64,000 nt of DNA from the NCBI GenBank assembly GCA_964019135.1, contig OZ025263.1, positions 31,042,133 through 31,106,132 on the forward strand. Reading direction: 5' to 3'. The notes under the pieces were generated by a model that did no database searches, was not told where the DNA came from, and saw only the letters and a list, made by a program, of their open reading frames with translations. Below are positions 32,705 through 44,865 of the stretch, piece by piece. The position numbers were made by a program, and so were the translations under genes. Each line of letters starts with the position of its first letter. Position 1 is the stretch's first letter. The stretch is from Arenicola marina (taxonomy: Eukaryota > Annelida > Polychaeta > Arenicolidae).

Positions 32705-35700
32705 AGTGGCGAACTGACACATGTAATAGGCTTAGGGGGGGGGGGGTCAAAACAGCCCAAAGCATCATTCCACAATTTTTGAAAATATTTCCCACCTGGG
32801 TATGACTATCATCTTTAAGTATGTTAATAACCTTGACTTATTACATGGCATACTAGAAAGGTAACTGCCAAGGTCGAAGGCAAGGGTAAGAAAACATTGC
32901 AAAAAATCGTTTTTGATGCACCTGATTGGTACACAATTTCTACATTTGACTGTGACCTCATTATTTATATGAAAAAGGCCCAAATACTCACATGGGCCGG
33001 TCAGAAAGTATTATTAAACTTACTGTGCAATTACTTGTCTAACTGGCTAACATTAGCTATCATAACTCATTTTCCTTAAACAAATTGACCTTCTGCGAAC
33101 TATTTTAACGTGACAAAATTTGACTTATTGACATTCCATCTTTCTTTAAACCTCATATTTTCCGCAAATGAACATGCAAAGACAGTGTTCTAACCAGAAA
33201 GTAAAAAGATAACTTTATTACCCTTAAAATTACGGCCGTTTCATTCCCGGCTATCAACACCACCCATTTGCAGTCACATTGGAGCCTCGCACGGCTTTAA
33301 CATGAAGAAACCGCGCAATTGACTTTTTAGTGGAAGTGGCCCATGTTGAAGGATGGGAGACAGCGGCGAAGCCACCGGCCTGAAGAATAGGAAGTCAAAC
33401 TGTCATTGGGCCAGGTACTGACAAGACAAGACAGGTCCGGATGAACCCCTCCCACGCCAGCTTTCGACAGGACAAGACAAGTCAAGCTGTCCTAGAGACA
33501 GTTACTGAAGAAACAGGACAGGTCGGGATGAACCCATCCCATGCCAGCTTCTGACATAACATGACAAGTCAAATTGTCATTCAGACAGTTACTGACAAGA
33601 CAGGACAGGAAAGGACAAGTCAAACTGTCCCACAGACAGTTCCTGACGACACAGGACAGGTCGGGATGAACCCATCCCATGCCAGCTTCTGACATAACAT
33701 GACAAGTCAAACTGTGATTTAGACAGTTACTGACAAGACAGGACAGGTCGGTATGAACCCATCCCATGCCAGCTTCTGACATAACATGACATGTCAAACT
33801 GTCCTACAGACAGTTCCTGATGACACAGGACAGGTCGGGATGAACCCATCCCATGCACGCTTCTGACATAACATGACAAGTCGAACTGTCCTACAGACAG
33901 TTACGGACAAGACACGGCAGGTCCGGATGAACCCATCCCATGCCAGCTTCTGACATAACATGACAAGTTAAACTGTAATTCAGACAGTTACTGACAGGAC
34001 AGGAAAGGACATGTCGAGATGAACCCATCCCATGCCAGCTTCTGACATAACATGACAAGTCGAACTGTGTTACAGACAGTTAGACAGTTACGGACGAGAC
34101 AGTACAGGTAGGAATGAAACCCTCCCACGCCAGCTTTCGACAAGACAGGACAAGTCAAACTGTCCTACAGACAGTTAATGACGAGACAGGACAGGTCGGG
34201 ATGAACCCATCCCATGCCAGCCTCTGACATAACATGACAAGTCGAATTGTCTTACAGACAGTTAGACAGTTACGGACGAGACAGTACAGGTCGGAATAAA
34301 ACCCTCCCACGCCAGCTTTCGACAGGACAGGACAAGTCAAACTGTCCTACAGACAGTTACTGATGAGACAGAACAGGTCGGAAACAACCCATCCCACGCC
34401 AGCTTCTGACATAACATGACAAGTCAAACTGTCATTCAGACAGTTACTGACAAGACAGGATAGGACAGGACAAGTCAAACTGTGACGCAGACAGTTACTG
34501 ACAAGACAGAACAGTTTGGATGAACCCATCCCATGCCAGCTTCTGACATAACATGACAAGTCAAACTGTCATTCAGACAGTTACGGACACGACAGGACAG
34601 GAGAGGACAAGTCAAACTGTGATGCAGACTGTTACTGACAAGACAGGACAGGTCGGGATGAACCCATCCCATGCCAGCTTCTGACATAACATGACAAGTC
34701 AAACTGTCCTACAGACAGTTACTGACGAGACAGGACAGGACGGGATGAACCCCTCCCACGCCAATTTTCGACAGGACAGGACAAGTCAAACTGCGATTCA
34801 GACAGTTACTGACAAGACAGGACAGGTCGGGATAAACCCATCCCATGCCAGCTTCTGACATGAAATGACAAGTCAAACTGTCATTCAGACAGTTACTGAC
34901 AAGACATAACAGGTCGGGATGAACCCTTCCAATGCCAGTTTCTGACATGACATGACAAGTCAAGCTGTCATTCAAACAGTTACTTACTTTAGCTACCACA
35001 ACGCATATTCCAGGAGCAAAATTGACTTTCTTTGGACTATTTTTAGTGACGAAGTTTGATTATTTGACTTCATCTTTCGTCAAACCTCATATTTTCCGAA
35101 TGAAAACATGCAAAGACAGTGTTCTATCCAGAACATGCAAAGATAACTGTGCTGCCCTCAAAATTACGGGTCTTTTATTCCCTAGAATCAACAACACATA
35201 TTTTCAGTCATTTGGAGTGTCACACGGCCTAAATGTAACATGGGTAAAATCGAAAATTTCAGCCACAGCGCCCTCAATATTGCCGGTAGAGACTTCATGT
35301 TACTTGTACCACTCTTGTCATGTTCTGGCCCTATACCATGTTTATAATAGTATTGCTCATTGTCATTTATCGCTTAATATGTACAGTAGGCAATAAATGT
35401 TCGTACAAAAAGACAGATGTTCCCCTTTCAGAACGGTCAAATACGTTCAAATGAGCCAAACAATATCCAGAAAGACATCAAATAAGCAAGAAGGTAATGT
35501 CTACTACAATAATGGACGGAGATATTGTAACAATATCTTTAGTATAGCTATAATTAGCAAAGACTTTTCTCCGCATTTTTAGGTTGTAACCTATAGGCAG
35601 TTACATAGTACGTCTCTTGACCTTTCTCTTCATGTATATATAATACTCAGACAAGCATTATTTCCTATCGGACGGATCGAAAACATGTTTGGTGGAAAAC

Positions 35701-37160
35701 AATTTTGGTCCATTTTTCATGTCCCAAGGTCAAATCATCTCGATATTGATTCATGCACGGAAATCAATTGGGCATAATTCTCAATCAAACCCTCTCCCAA
35801 ACGAGGCTTTTACAGTGGCGAACTGACACATTTAATACGCTAGGGGATGTCAACATCGCCCAAAGCATCAAACAAAACTTACATAGCATAGGGGTCCCCT
35901 TTAAATAGCCACAGCGCCCCTAATATATTTGATAGATACTTCATGTTTCGTATATCAATCGTGCCATGATCTGGCCATATCAATTGTTTGGGACACTTTT
36001 CACGATTGTCATTTATCACTCATGCAAAGAAATCAATAAATGTTCGCCGAAAAAGACATATTTTTCACTTTCAGATAGGTCAGTTACGTCCAAATGGGTC
36101 GTAAAACATGCGGAAAGGCCTTAAATATGCAAGAATGTTATTTCCACTACAATAATCGACAAAAACATTGACAAAAATATCTTTAATATAGCCATAAAGA
36201 ACCAATAAGTTACTTTGGCGCCCAAAATCAAGGTTTGGGCGGGAAAATGAAAATTCTTGATTTTAAGTCTTTTTCTCGTACTGTTGGGTTGTACCTTATA
36301 GGCAGTTAGATAGTACGACTCTTGAGGTTTCTTTTAATGCATATATAAGACTCAGACGATCATTATTTCCTATCGAACGGATCGAAAATATGTGACTGAT
36401 TTCATAATTTTTGTCCATTTTTCATGTCCCAAGGTCAAATCATGTCAGATTTCAATCGATATTGTTCTGATCGATATTGATTCATGCACGGAAATGAATT
36501 GGGCATAATTCTCAATCAAACCCTGTCCCAAACGAGGCTTTTATAATGGCGAACTGACACATTTAATAGCCTTGGGAGGGTCAACATTGCCGAAAGTATC
36601 AAACAAATTCCACCATTTTTGGAAAATAATTCCCATCTGGGTATAACCTTCATCTTTCAAGTGTGTTAATGACCTTGACCTATTACATGACATACTAGAA
36701 GGATAACCGCCAAGGTCGATGGCAAGGGTAAGAAACATTGCAAAATATCGCGTTTTATGCATATTGGGACGCCATTTTCTACATTTGACAGTGACCTCAT
36801 TTTGTATAGGATAAGGGCCAAAATACTCACATATGTCGGTCAAAAAATATTATTAAACATACTGTGAAATTACTTATCTAACTGGGTTACTTTAGCTACC
36901 ATAACTCATTTTCCATTAACAAATTGACTTAGTTTGGACTGTTTTTATGTGATTTTATGACACAATTTGACTCATGGACTTTCCATCTTTCTTCAAACCT
37001 CATATTTTTTGAAAGGGAACATGCAAAGACATTGTTATATCCAGTAAGGGAAAGATACCCTAAACGATTACGACCTTTTAATTCCCTAGTATCAACAACA
37101 CCCATGTTCAGTCTCATGGGGGAAATCGAACATTAGCAGAACATAGGGGTCCTCTGTAAA
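32705..37160. repeat. Mosaic of diverged local duplications
   Basis: Blocks recur in direct order. The block with CAAGGTCG-GGCAAGGGTAAGAAA is at about 32740-33080 and 36560-36900. The block AACTCATTTTCC-ACAAATTGAC is at 33064, about 35000 and 36903. The TATAGGCAGTTA-ATAGTACG block is at 35590-35870 and 36290-36560. CACAGCGCCC-AATAT recurs at 35268, 35910 and, as a variant, at 37165. Divergence is about 10-20%, so the duplications are old. No protein-coding content was recognised. Confidence 0.75.
33411..34984. repeat. 87-bp satellite with longer supra-units
   Basis: About 17 units of the type GACAGGTCGGGATGAACCCA, TGCCAGCTTCTGACATAACA, TGACAAGTCAAACTGTC and AGACAGTTACTGAC. Basic period is about 87 bp, with some 133-bp units that carry an extra 46-bp half-unit. 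It interrupts one of the surrounding duplicated blocks. Repeated - strand frames (MSEAGMGWVHPDLSC) are read-throughs of the repeat. Confidence 0.92.
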
Positions 37161-39496
37161 TAGTAACAGCGCCCTTAATATAGTGGATAGATGCTTCATG
37201 TTATTTGTGGGAAGAGCACCAATAGGACGATATTGTGACCTTACTTCCTCCATAGGTTGCTGTCAAAGATCGTTATCGTGTCTCCAGTACCATTCCCATA
37301 CACTGAGAAGAACGGTGGGCCGCTAGGTCAAGACAGATAAGTTGTTGTGGGAGAGGGGTGGGCGGGGGGGGGGGTTACATAAGTGGCTCGGCTGCCAGAT
37401 GCCCTGATGGCCGCCTGGTGCGCTTGGTTTAAAGACGTGAGCCTGGTGAGAAAGGGTAATTGAAGCTTGCGGTATTGAGGTGGCTGTGGTGGGGAGGGCA
37501 ACGTATGGGGGCGAAAGGGCGGGGGCGGGGGAACGGGTGCGAGCGGAGGGGGGGGGGCGGCTGATGGAGCGTGGGGGGGGGGGAGGGGCGCGGCGGGGGT
37601 GGTGGTGCTTAACTAACGGGCTGATAGCGACAGACCACCTGCGGTGAGGTGGAGTGGCTTGGACTGGATACATTGTGGCTTGGGATCAGACAAGTTTCTT
37701 AACTGTAGGCAGCGTACAACTCGAGATCCTTATGAAGGTCTCCTTGTTCTGTAGCATAACCAGCGAGGTTATTAACGTGCAATGTTATTTCGTTATTAGA
37801 GTGTTATTGCCCTACTCATCCCGATCCGTTGTCGGAGATACGTTTACGTTTCGGTGATTCACTCTCGCGCCTCGCATAAATAGAGATATCACAGAAATAT
37901 AGATATTGCAGTCGGTGTCCAATTGACAGCCGTAAGGGTGAACGCGAAGGCGTGTTTTTCACAATTCAAAAATGCGGTCACAATAGAAACCGAATAACCC
38001 ATAACTTCGAATAAAAATGTTCATGTCTAATTCACTGATGGATTAGCACAGATAACGACCTATTCACTTCCAGAAGAACACGACATTCATTTACACGTAA
38101 TACTGCAAAATGAGAACTTACTTTGTGACCACCAATCGTAACCTGGCCGGGCCAATAATATTCCTAAATGTAGTGGTGAACTACTGGTACACATAAATAA
38201 ATGATTGTATGTTACATGATAAGACATGTGTGTGTGATCAAGAGTTGTGATAGAACGCTATCTGAGGCAGCGTGGACCCCCCCCCCCCCGGTCGCAAGTC
38301 CTGACGCCCCGCTACCCCTTTTCAAATTCCTGGATGCGTCCATGCTGGCGGGCAAAGTGGCAAGTAGATTAATGTGCGGTTTTTAAAAAACTTTATTGGG
38401 CAGGATGTATCTTAAAAGGTTCATCAGGCCATAATGAAATTGGTGGACAGTGGTTTGGGCCGGAACTCAAACAGAATAGGATCACATTTGTATTATTGAA
38501 GATTTTGTACTTTGCGTCCCCGGTACCACATATAAATGGGGCTAAATATAGTACAAAAGTGTTCTTATTCTTCAGTTTTTGCTATGGCCGAAACTCCTCA
38601 CGTTTGTCTAATTGGTACGTCGCAAATTGATGCATTGTTTTTGGTACTAATCGAATTATCTGTTATCGAGTGCAAATTAAATGTACTTTGACATTCAACC
38701 CTTTCAATTTGGCTACCATACAACAAACATCACCCCACCTCCCTGGCACGTCGAAACTGACAAAGTTATGCTATGACGATGATCACATAGATGACGCCTG
38801 TGTTATTCTCGCCGTAGTAGGCTCCATAGGCGAAGTGTATAACACGGCCAAAAACTGGTCTCCTATGGGTCCTATAAAAGAGAGCAACTTGCCATTTAGT
38901 TTCGGTCTCTATTTCTAGTTTCTACATCCCTACCATGCACATTAGTTTCATAGCAAACAACTCAATCATCCCCCCCCCACGCCTTCCCCACAGACAACAG
39001 TACACTCGCACCTCGACAGTCGGTAACGCACGCGATCGCCCAACGCCTCTCTGTTTTGATAAGCAGATTAATGAGTCGTCGCGCTTTGTCAAGATATGGC
39101 ATGCGGTGGTTTCGGGGCCCTGACAGGTCACCGGGGGACAGAGGTCGACCAGCCGTTCTTAATAGTTAATAACTCTCGTAGAGTCCCATGTTAAAGTTGA
39201 GCATTTTTGCAGAAAAACTACTTAGGCGATTTGCACAATTCCAAGACGTTATACAAGTTACCTACCGGCTCAATACGTGACATAATATACAGCGTCATTA
39301 AATGAAAACTGTGAACGTTATGGCGACTTTCCCGATTTTTTGTCCTAAATACCTCTGGTTAAAGAACAAACAAAAAATCCTGTGACTGACCTTTGACGTA
39401 CATACCCCGCTAACAAACTTGACCGAGCTATGTCGAATACCTATCGATGGGTAAAGTTACAGAACGAAATGTTGCGTTTTGCGACCTACAGAGCGC
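37161..39496. other. No gene recognised; G-rich tract
   Basis: 37360-37610 is strongly G-rich, and its Pro-rich - strand frame is compositional. 38270-38290 is a C-run. The rest looks unique and carries no supported gene. Confidence 0.45.
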
Positions 39497-39541
39497 GCGC
39501 ACACACACACACACCACACACACACACCACACACACACACA
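39497..39541. repeat. (CA)n microsatellite
   Basis: GCGCGCGCACACAC... alternating purine-pyrimidine tract of about 45 bp, capable of Z-DNA. Confidence 0.85.
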
Positions 39542-39681
39542 GACACGTATGTGTGAGTTGTGAGATCAACGGGTTGTGAGATCAGAAAATGCATCCCACG
39601 AAGCCTTCTGAGGTCGATCTCACAAGGACTTCGCACAGCTTTCCTGATCTCAGAGGGTGATCTCAGAAGGCAAAATACATT

Positions 39682-39985
39682 GATCTCGCAAGGCTTGTTA
39701 TTAGCAACAGGATCTCACAAGCGTGTGATCAAGGTCAAATACATTGATCTCGCAAGGCGTGTTATTAGCAACAGGATCTCACAAGCGTGTGATCAAGGTC
39801 AAATACATTGATCTCGCAAGGCGTGTTATTAGCAACAGGATCTCACAAGCGTGTGATCAAGGTCAAATACATTGATCTCGCAAGGCGTGTTATTAGCAAC
39901 AGGATCTCACAAGCGTGTGATCAAGGTCAAATACATTGATCTCGCAAGGCGTGTTATTAGCAACAGGATCTCACAAGCTTGTGAA
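39682..39985. repeat. 64-bp tandem array, nearly five identical units
   Basis: Units beginning GATCTCGCAAGGCGTGTTAT start at 39682, 39746, 39810, 39874 and 39938 and are almost identical. Degenerate GATCTCA-AAGG words precede them from 39560. Recent expansion. Confidence 0.92.
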
Positions 39986-40316
39986 CAAAAAACATATGTA
40001 GATCAAAATACCTTTGCAATAGAATGCAATGAAATTATTTTATTTTGAAAGAACTACATACTTAGAACAAACATCAACCAACAATTTAATTTTAGGCCGA
40101 TACATCATGTTTGTATTACTTCGCATTTACTCTTGCACCAGTCAATATTAAGCCCCAGTCAGCGGGAACAATATACATTCTTTTGTAGCAATATACTGCC
40201 CCTAGTCTCAAATAGCAACGCCGCATCTCCTCCCCCCTGTATCATAGAAGTGGTTTTCAGTAACAGTAACACCTCACGCACACTCCCCATGTCTCCAGCA
40301 GCAGTAACGCCCCCGC
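39986..40316. other. No gene recognised
   Basis: AT-rich then mixed sequence leading to the left edge of the large duplication. Confidence 0.45.
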
Positions 40317-40618
40317 GAAGTGTTCAAGGTCATTATTTTCGTTTTCGGAAAAACATAAAACGGCATTTGGCTCAAAGATGCGTATGACACATGAAACAGT
40401 GAACAATATACGAAAGATGCAAAATATGGTGTAGCACCTTGTGAATGTTACTGAACCTCGATAATCCTAATATTAACTTAGATAGACGCGTTCTAAGATT
40501 TTTTTTCAAGAAAAGCTCTGCGACCTTGACCTTTTTTCGATTTTGTCCGGTAACTAGCAAAAACGTTGCATAGTCTTCTAGCATCTGTTAGCGAAGTTTG
40601 ACAGCGATAGCTGTGAGG

Positions 40619-41155
40619 CTTCGAGAGTTATCAGACACAGAGAGCGACAGACACACACACAGACTAACTTCGAGAGTTATCAGACACAGAGAGCGACAGA
40701 CACACACACAGACTAACTTCGAGAGTTATCAGACACAGAGAGCAACAGACACACACACAGACTAACTTCGAGAGTTATCAGACACAGAGAGCAACAGACA
40801 CACACACAGACTAACTTCGAGAGTTATCAGACACAGAGAGCGACAGACACACACACAGACTAACTTCGAGAGTTATCAGACACAGGGAGCGACAGACACA
40901 CACACAGACTAACTTCGAGAGTTATCAGACACAGAGAGCGACAGACACACACAGACTAACTTCGAGAGTTATCAGACACAGAGAGCGACAGACACACACA
41001 CAGACTAACTTCGAGAGTTATCAGACACAGAGAGCGACATACACACACACAGACTAACTTCGAGAGTTATCAGACACAGAGAGCGACAGACACACACACA
41101 GACTAACTTCGAGAGTTATCAGACACAGAGAGCGAGAGACACACACACAGACTAA
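40619..41155. repeat. 49-bp minisatellite, 11 copies (duplication copy 1)
   Basis: Unit CTTCGAGAGTTATCAGACAC plus GAGAGCGACAGACACAC and AGACTAA, 49 bp, nearly identical across 11 copies. The same locus in duplication copy 2 has two copies only. Confidence 0.95.
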
Positions 41156-41670
41156 CGAGACCAAGTGACATGCTGGCGATTTTCGCCATAAAAACCCGAC
41201 ACATTTATAGTATGACGATTTTCGTCATAAAAAAAACGTACTGATAGAAGGCGGAAAAGTCGAAGATTTGCCGTCAGTGCCTATAGTGCAGTCCCCGGCG
41301 CAACTACCCCCCCCGCCCCCCTCTACTTCGCAACTGCCGCACAACCACCCGCCCCGGCGTCCCCTAATAGAGAGGGGCAGCGTGGAGGCTCCGGCCGGGA
41401 TCGAATATAGTGCAGAGAGAGGGGCCGGATGGTCTGCGGGGTGGCGCCCTGGTTGGGGGCTTGAGTACTAAGGAGGTACGGCGGGGTGGCCCCGGCCGCG
41501 AGGTCGCGTAGGACGCGGGGGGGGGGGGGCGGAGGGGGGACGCACATAGTGGAGGGGCACCGCGGGCAAGCTCTGACCTTAGTAAACTGTACCACATGAC
41601 CGTGCCACTCCGCTCGTATACCCAAACTACCCAAACTACCCAAGTAACTAGTAAGCTACTTTATCACAAT

Positions 41671-44160
41671 GGGTCACGTATGGAGCCATATATGTGCCAC
41701 CCGCTATCTCGCATGTTCGCCTGGCACAAAGTAGGGCGCGCGAGCGAGGAAGCGAGGAAGCGCGAGGCGCGCAAGCGAGGAAGCGAGGAAGCGAGTAAGC
41801 GAGGAAGCGAGAATGCGTGAGGCGCGGAAGCGAGGAAGCGAGAATGCATGAGGCGCGGAAGCGAGGAGGCGAGGAAGCGCGGGCGAGATCGCGAGATCTA
41901 TCTCACCCTTGCTTTCTCGCTTCCTCGCTTCCGCGCCTCGCGCTTACTCGCTTCCTCGCTTCCGCGCCTTGCCCTTACTCGCTTCCGCGCCTCGCGCTTA
42001 CTCGCTTCCTCGCTTCCGCGCCTCGCGCTTGCTCGCTTCCTTGCTTCCGCGCCTCGCGCTTACTCGCTTCCTCGCCTCGCGCTTCCTCGCTTCCTCGCTT
42101 CCTCGCCTCGCCCTTGCTCGCTTCCTCGCTTCCTCGCCTAACATTTTCCCGTTTTAGTCGTGTACAACATTGAGCTACTTCCGGCGTACATTTCCAATGG
42201 ATCAAGCTATAACCAAGTACCATCAACCGGGCTACACCAACGTTCAAATACTGGCTGCATTCTGAATGAAATTGCGATTGGGAGACCTACCAAGTTTTTT
42301 AGACAGGGCGGGTCACTGAGATATTGCACGACTGGGGGGCAGGGCTCACTTTACGATCTGTAATCAGGTAATGGGGCCCGCACATGATATGTAGCAACAA
42401 GCAGCATAACTGTGCCTCCTCTGCCAAATATCAGTGAGGTTGACAAACATAATAAGCTTAAACATAATCCAAGGAGGTTAGGGTCTTAAAGGGTAAGAGA
42501 CGGAAGCTTAATTCTGGGTCTCGGACATGGAACTATGCACCTTAGTCCTTTAAGCTTTTTTCCTAATAGCCTGAAAGTTCAGACGGTAACGGTTACAGTC
42601 TTGATACTTTTTTTTGTGACTGTTAAGTTACAGTAAATAAGTCATCATCAGACTGTCCGTGTCAAACTGTAGGCCTACATAACGTCTGAACATTCAGGCT
42701 AAAGCGATTAGGGATTAGCCTCATCAGGTCAGGAACTGCAGGATCACCCCCTTGTGTCCAGATATTCAGTGCTTGACTGTCGATTCCACAAAACATTTGT
42801 TCAAGTTCTACTTACCAGCTTACTATGCCTATGGATAAATTATACTTTATACTCAACACCTTGATAAAGTAAAACTGGCCGGTTTGCACACGACCAAAGA
42901 TAAATTGTCCTTTTGAGAAGAGGCGACGAGGCGCGCAAGCGAGGAAGCGAGGAAGCGAGACCGCAAGGGCGAGATAGATCTCGCGATCTCGCCTCTCGCC
43001 TCCGCGCTTCCTCGCTTCCTCGCTTGCGCGCCTCTTCTCAATAGGACAATTTATCTTTGGTCGTGTGCAACCTTTAGCTTTTGTAGCGCGTGTTTTGCAG
43101 TTTTGGGCGGCCAGTTTGAGGTGGCCAGTTTTACCTTACCGAGGTGTTGAGTATAAAGTCAAAGAACTTGTATGATTCTTTGATAAAGTATAATTTATCC
43201 ATAGGCATAGATCTAGTAAGCTGGTAAGTAGCACTTGAACAAATGTTTTGTGAAATTTGGCAGTCAAACACTGCATATCAGGACAGAAGGGGGTGATCCT
43301 GACCTGATGAGACTAGACCTAATCCTAGTTCCATCTCCGAAACCTAGGGGCTCCGCACGCTCCGCCAACACTGGCGGAGCGTGCGGAGCCACTAGGTTTC
43401 GGAGATGGAACTAGGCCTAATTAGCCTGAATGTTCAGATGTTGTAGGCCTACAGTTTGACACGGACAGTCTGATGATGACGTGAGCTTATTTACGTGAGG
43501 CACGGAAGCGAGGAAGCGAGGAAGCGAGGAAGCGCGAGGCGCGGAAGCGAGGAAGCGAGTAAACGAGGAAGCGAGGAAGCGAGAATGCGTGAGGCGCGGA
43601 AGGTAGGAAGCGAGGAAGCGAGTAAGCGATTAAGCGAGGAGGCGAGAATGCGTGAGGCGCGAAGGCGAGGAAGCGAGAATGCATGAGGCGCGGAAGCGAG
43701 GAAGCGAGGAAGCGAGGAAGCGAGGAAGCGAGGAAGCGCGAGGCGAGGAATCGAGGAAGCCCGAGGCGAGGAAGCGCGAGGCGAGGAAGCGAGGAGGCGA
43801 GAAAGAAAGGGCGAGATAGATCTCGCGTTCTCGCCCGCGCCTTCTCGCGATCTCGCCCGCGCTTCCTCGCCTCCTCGCTTCCGCGCCTCACGCATTCTCG
43901 CTTCCTCGCTTCCTCGCTTCCTCGCTTCCTCGCTTCCTCGCTTACTCGCTTCCTCGCTTCCTCGCTTTCGCGCCTCACGCATTCTCGCTTTCTCGCTTAC
44001 TCGCTTACTCGCTTCCTCGCTTCCTCGCCTCGCGCTTCCTCGCTTCCTCGCTTGCGCGCCTCGCGCTTCCTCGCTTCCTCGCTCGCGCGCCCTACTTTGT
44101 GCCAGGCGAGCATGCGAGATAGCGAGTGGCACATAAATGGCTCCATAGTCACGGGTCATG
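41671..44160. mobile_element. Foldback-like inverted-repeat element, copy 1
   Basis: The outer ends are inverted copies: GGGTCACGTATGGAGCCAT ... CTGGCACAAAGTAGGGCGCG at 41671-41742 and the complement at 44086-44155. Both continue into arrays of the 8-bp word GAGGAAGC in matching register. Each outer array turns back on itself (41738-42145 around 41900; 43492-44095 around 43830). A third small array lies at 42920-43035, at the centre of an inner inverted repeat with arms 42580-42960 and 43000-43485 (about 90% alike). About 490 bp of spacer at 42146-42640 has no partner. Inverted repeats made of short tandem units are the hallmark of foldback elements such as Drosophila FB; no transposase was seen. 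Confidence 0.72.
43324..43415. repeat. 44-bp-arm hairpin with 4-nt loop
   Basis: Arms 43324-43367 and 43372-43415 pair with one mismatch around loop ACAC (CCTAGTTCCATCTCCG ... and complement). It sits in one inner arm of the foldback structure and has no equivalent in the other, so it looks like a later insertion. Confidence 0.85.
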
Positions 44161-44865
44161 TCTACACAGTCGTATTGTGCTGGTGTGACTTTACGCCACG
44201 ACAAGGTAGTGGAGGGGCACCTCCTTGGCCTTGGGTTGTGAGTGGCAGCGTGGCGGCCGCGGCAGCGAGGTCGCGCTGAGGGAGGCCGCGTGGGTCAGCG
44301 GCGTGGTCCAGGCTAGGGTCGAGCGTTGGAGGGAGGGGCCGAGTTATTTTCTACGACACATGCACCAATGTTAACTCGCTTCACAGCTTGTGCTGACCAC
44401 AAGAGTGACTGTATTTCTGCGCCCGCTGTCCCCACCTAATACGCAAGTCCCCGGCCTTTCTCTAGAGTGGCTGAAAAGGCCGAGGGCGAACATACTAGAA
44501 ACCCATTCTTTGCTTTGTGCACAGAACTGATAGTAAATTAATTAACTCGTTTTCAAAGTCTGAAAACCTTAACTGATACATTCCTTGGTCTCGGCTTGAT
44601 TATTGATAACAACGTATGGTTAAGGGGGCAGCCAAGACCAGCGATGAATGATTTTTTATTGAAAATATGAAACCAAAGCTATTCATCCCCAGTATGACAT
44701 ATTTTGCGATTGAATGCTGTATAGCAGCTAATGATGACGTCACCGATGCTTAATCCAATATTTCCCACCTCGCTCGCCCGCTGTTGCAGCCCGTAATCCG
44801 GAGAGATGTCGGCAAAAATGTCCATTCAAGTTCCTGGGTCCACTTCCCACGGTGTATATCCTTGA
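44161..44865. other. No gene recognised
   Basis: Sequence within the duplication between the foldback structure and the repeated modules. No coding signal. Confidence 0.45.

Noticed and set aside
33492-34999. Repeated - strand frames with MSEAGMGWVHPDLSC
   Set aside because: The 87-bp satellite is a multiple of 3, so its peptide repeats automatically; no start context, no domain, and frequent frame changes between units.
37323-37673. 116-residue Pro-rich - strand frame
   Set aside because: Reads a G-rich tract; no domain and no splice support.
43487-44279. Open frames up to 237 codons on both strands, rich in R/K/E/A/S or L/P/S/A (also near 41817-42247, 54722-55327 and 56590-57382)
   Set aside because: They are read-throughs of the 8-bp GAGGAAGC arrays. 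Since 8 is not a multiple of 3, the array cycles through all frames without stops, so open frames appear on both strands.
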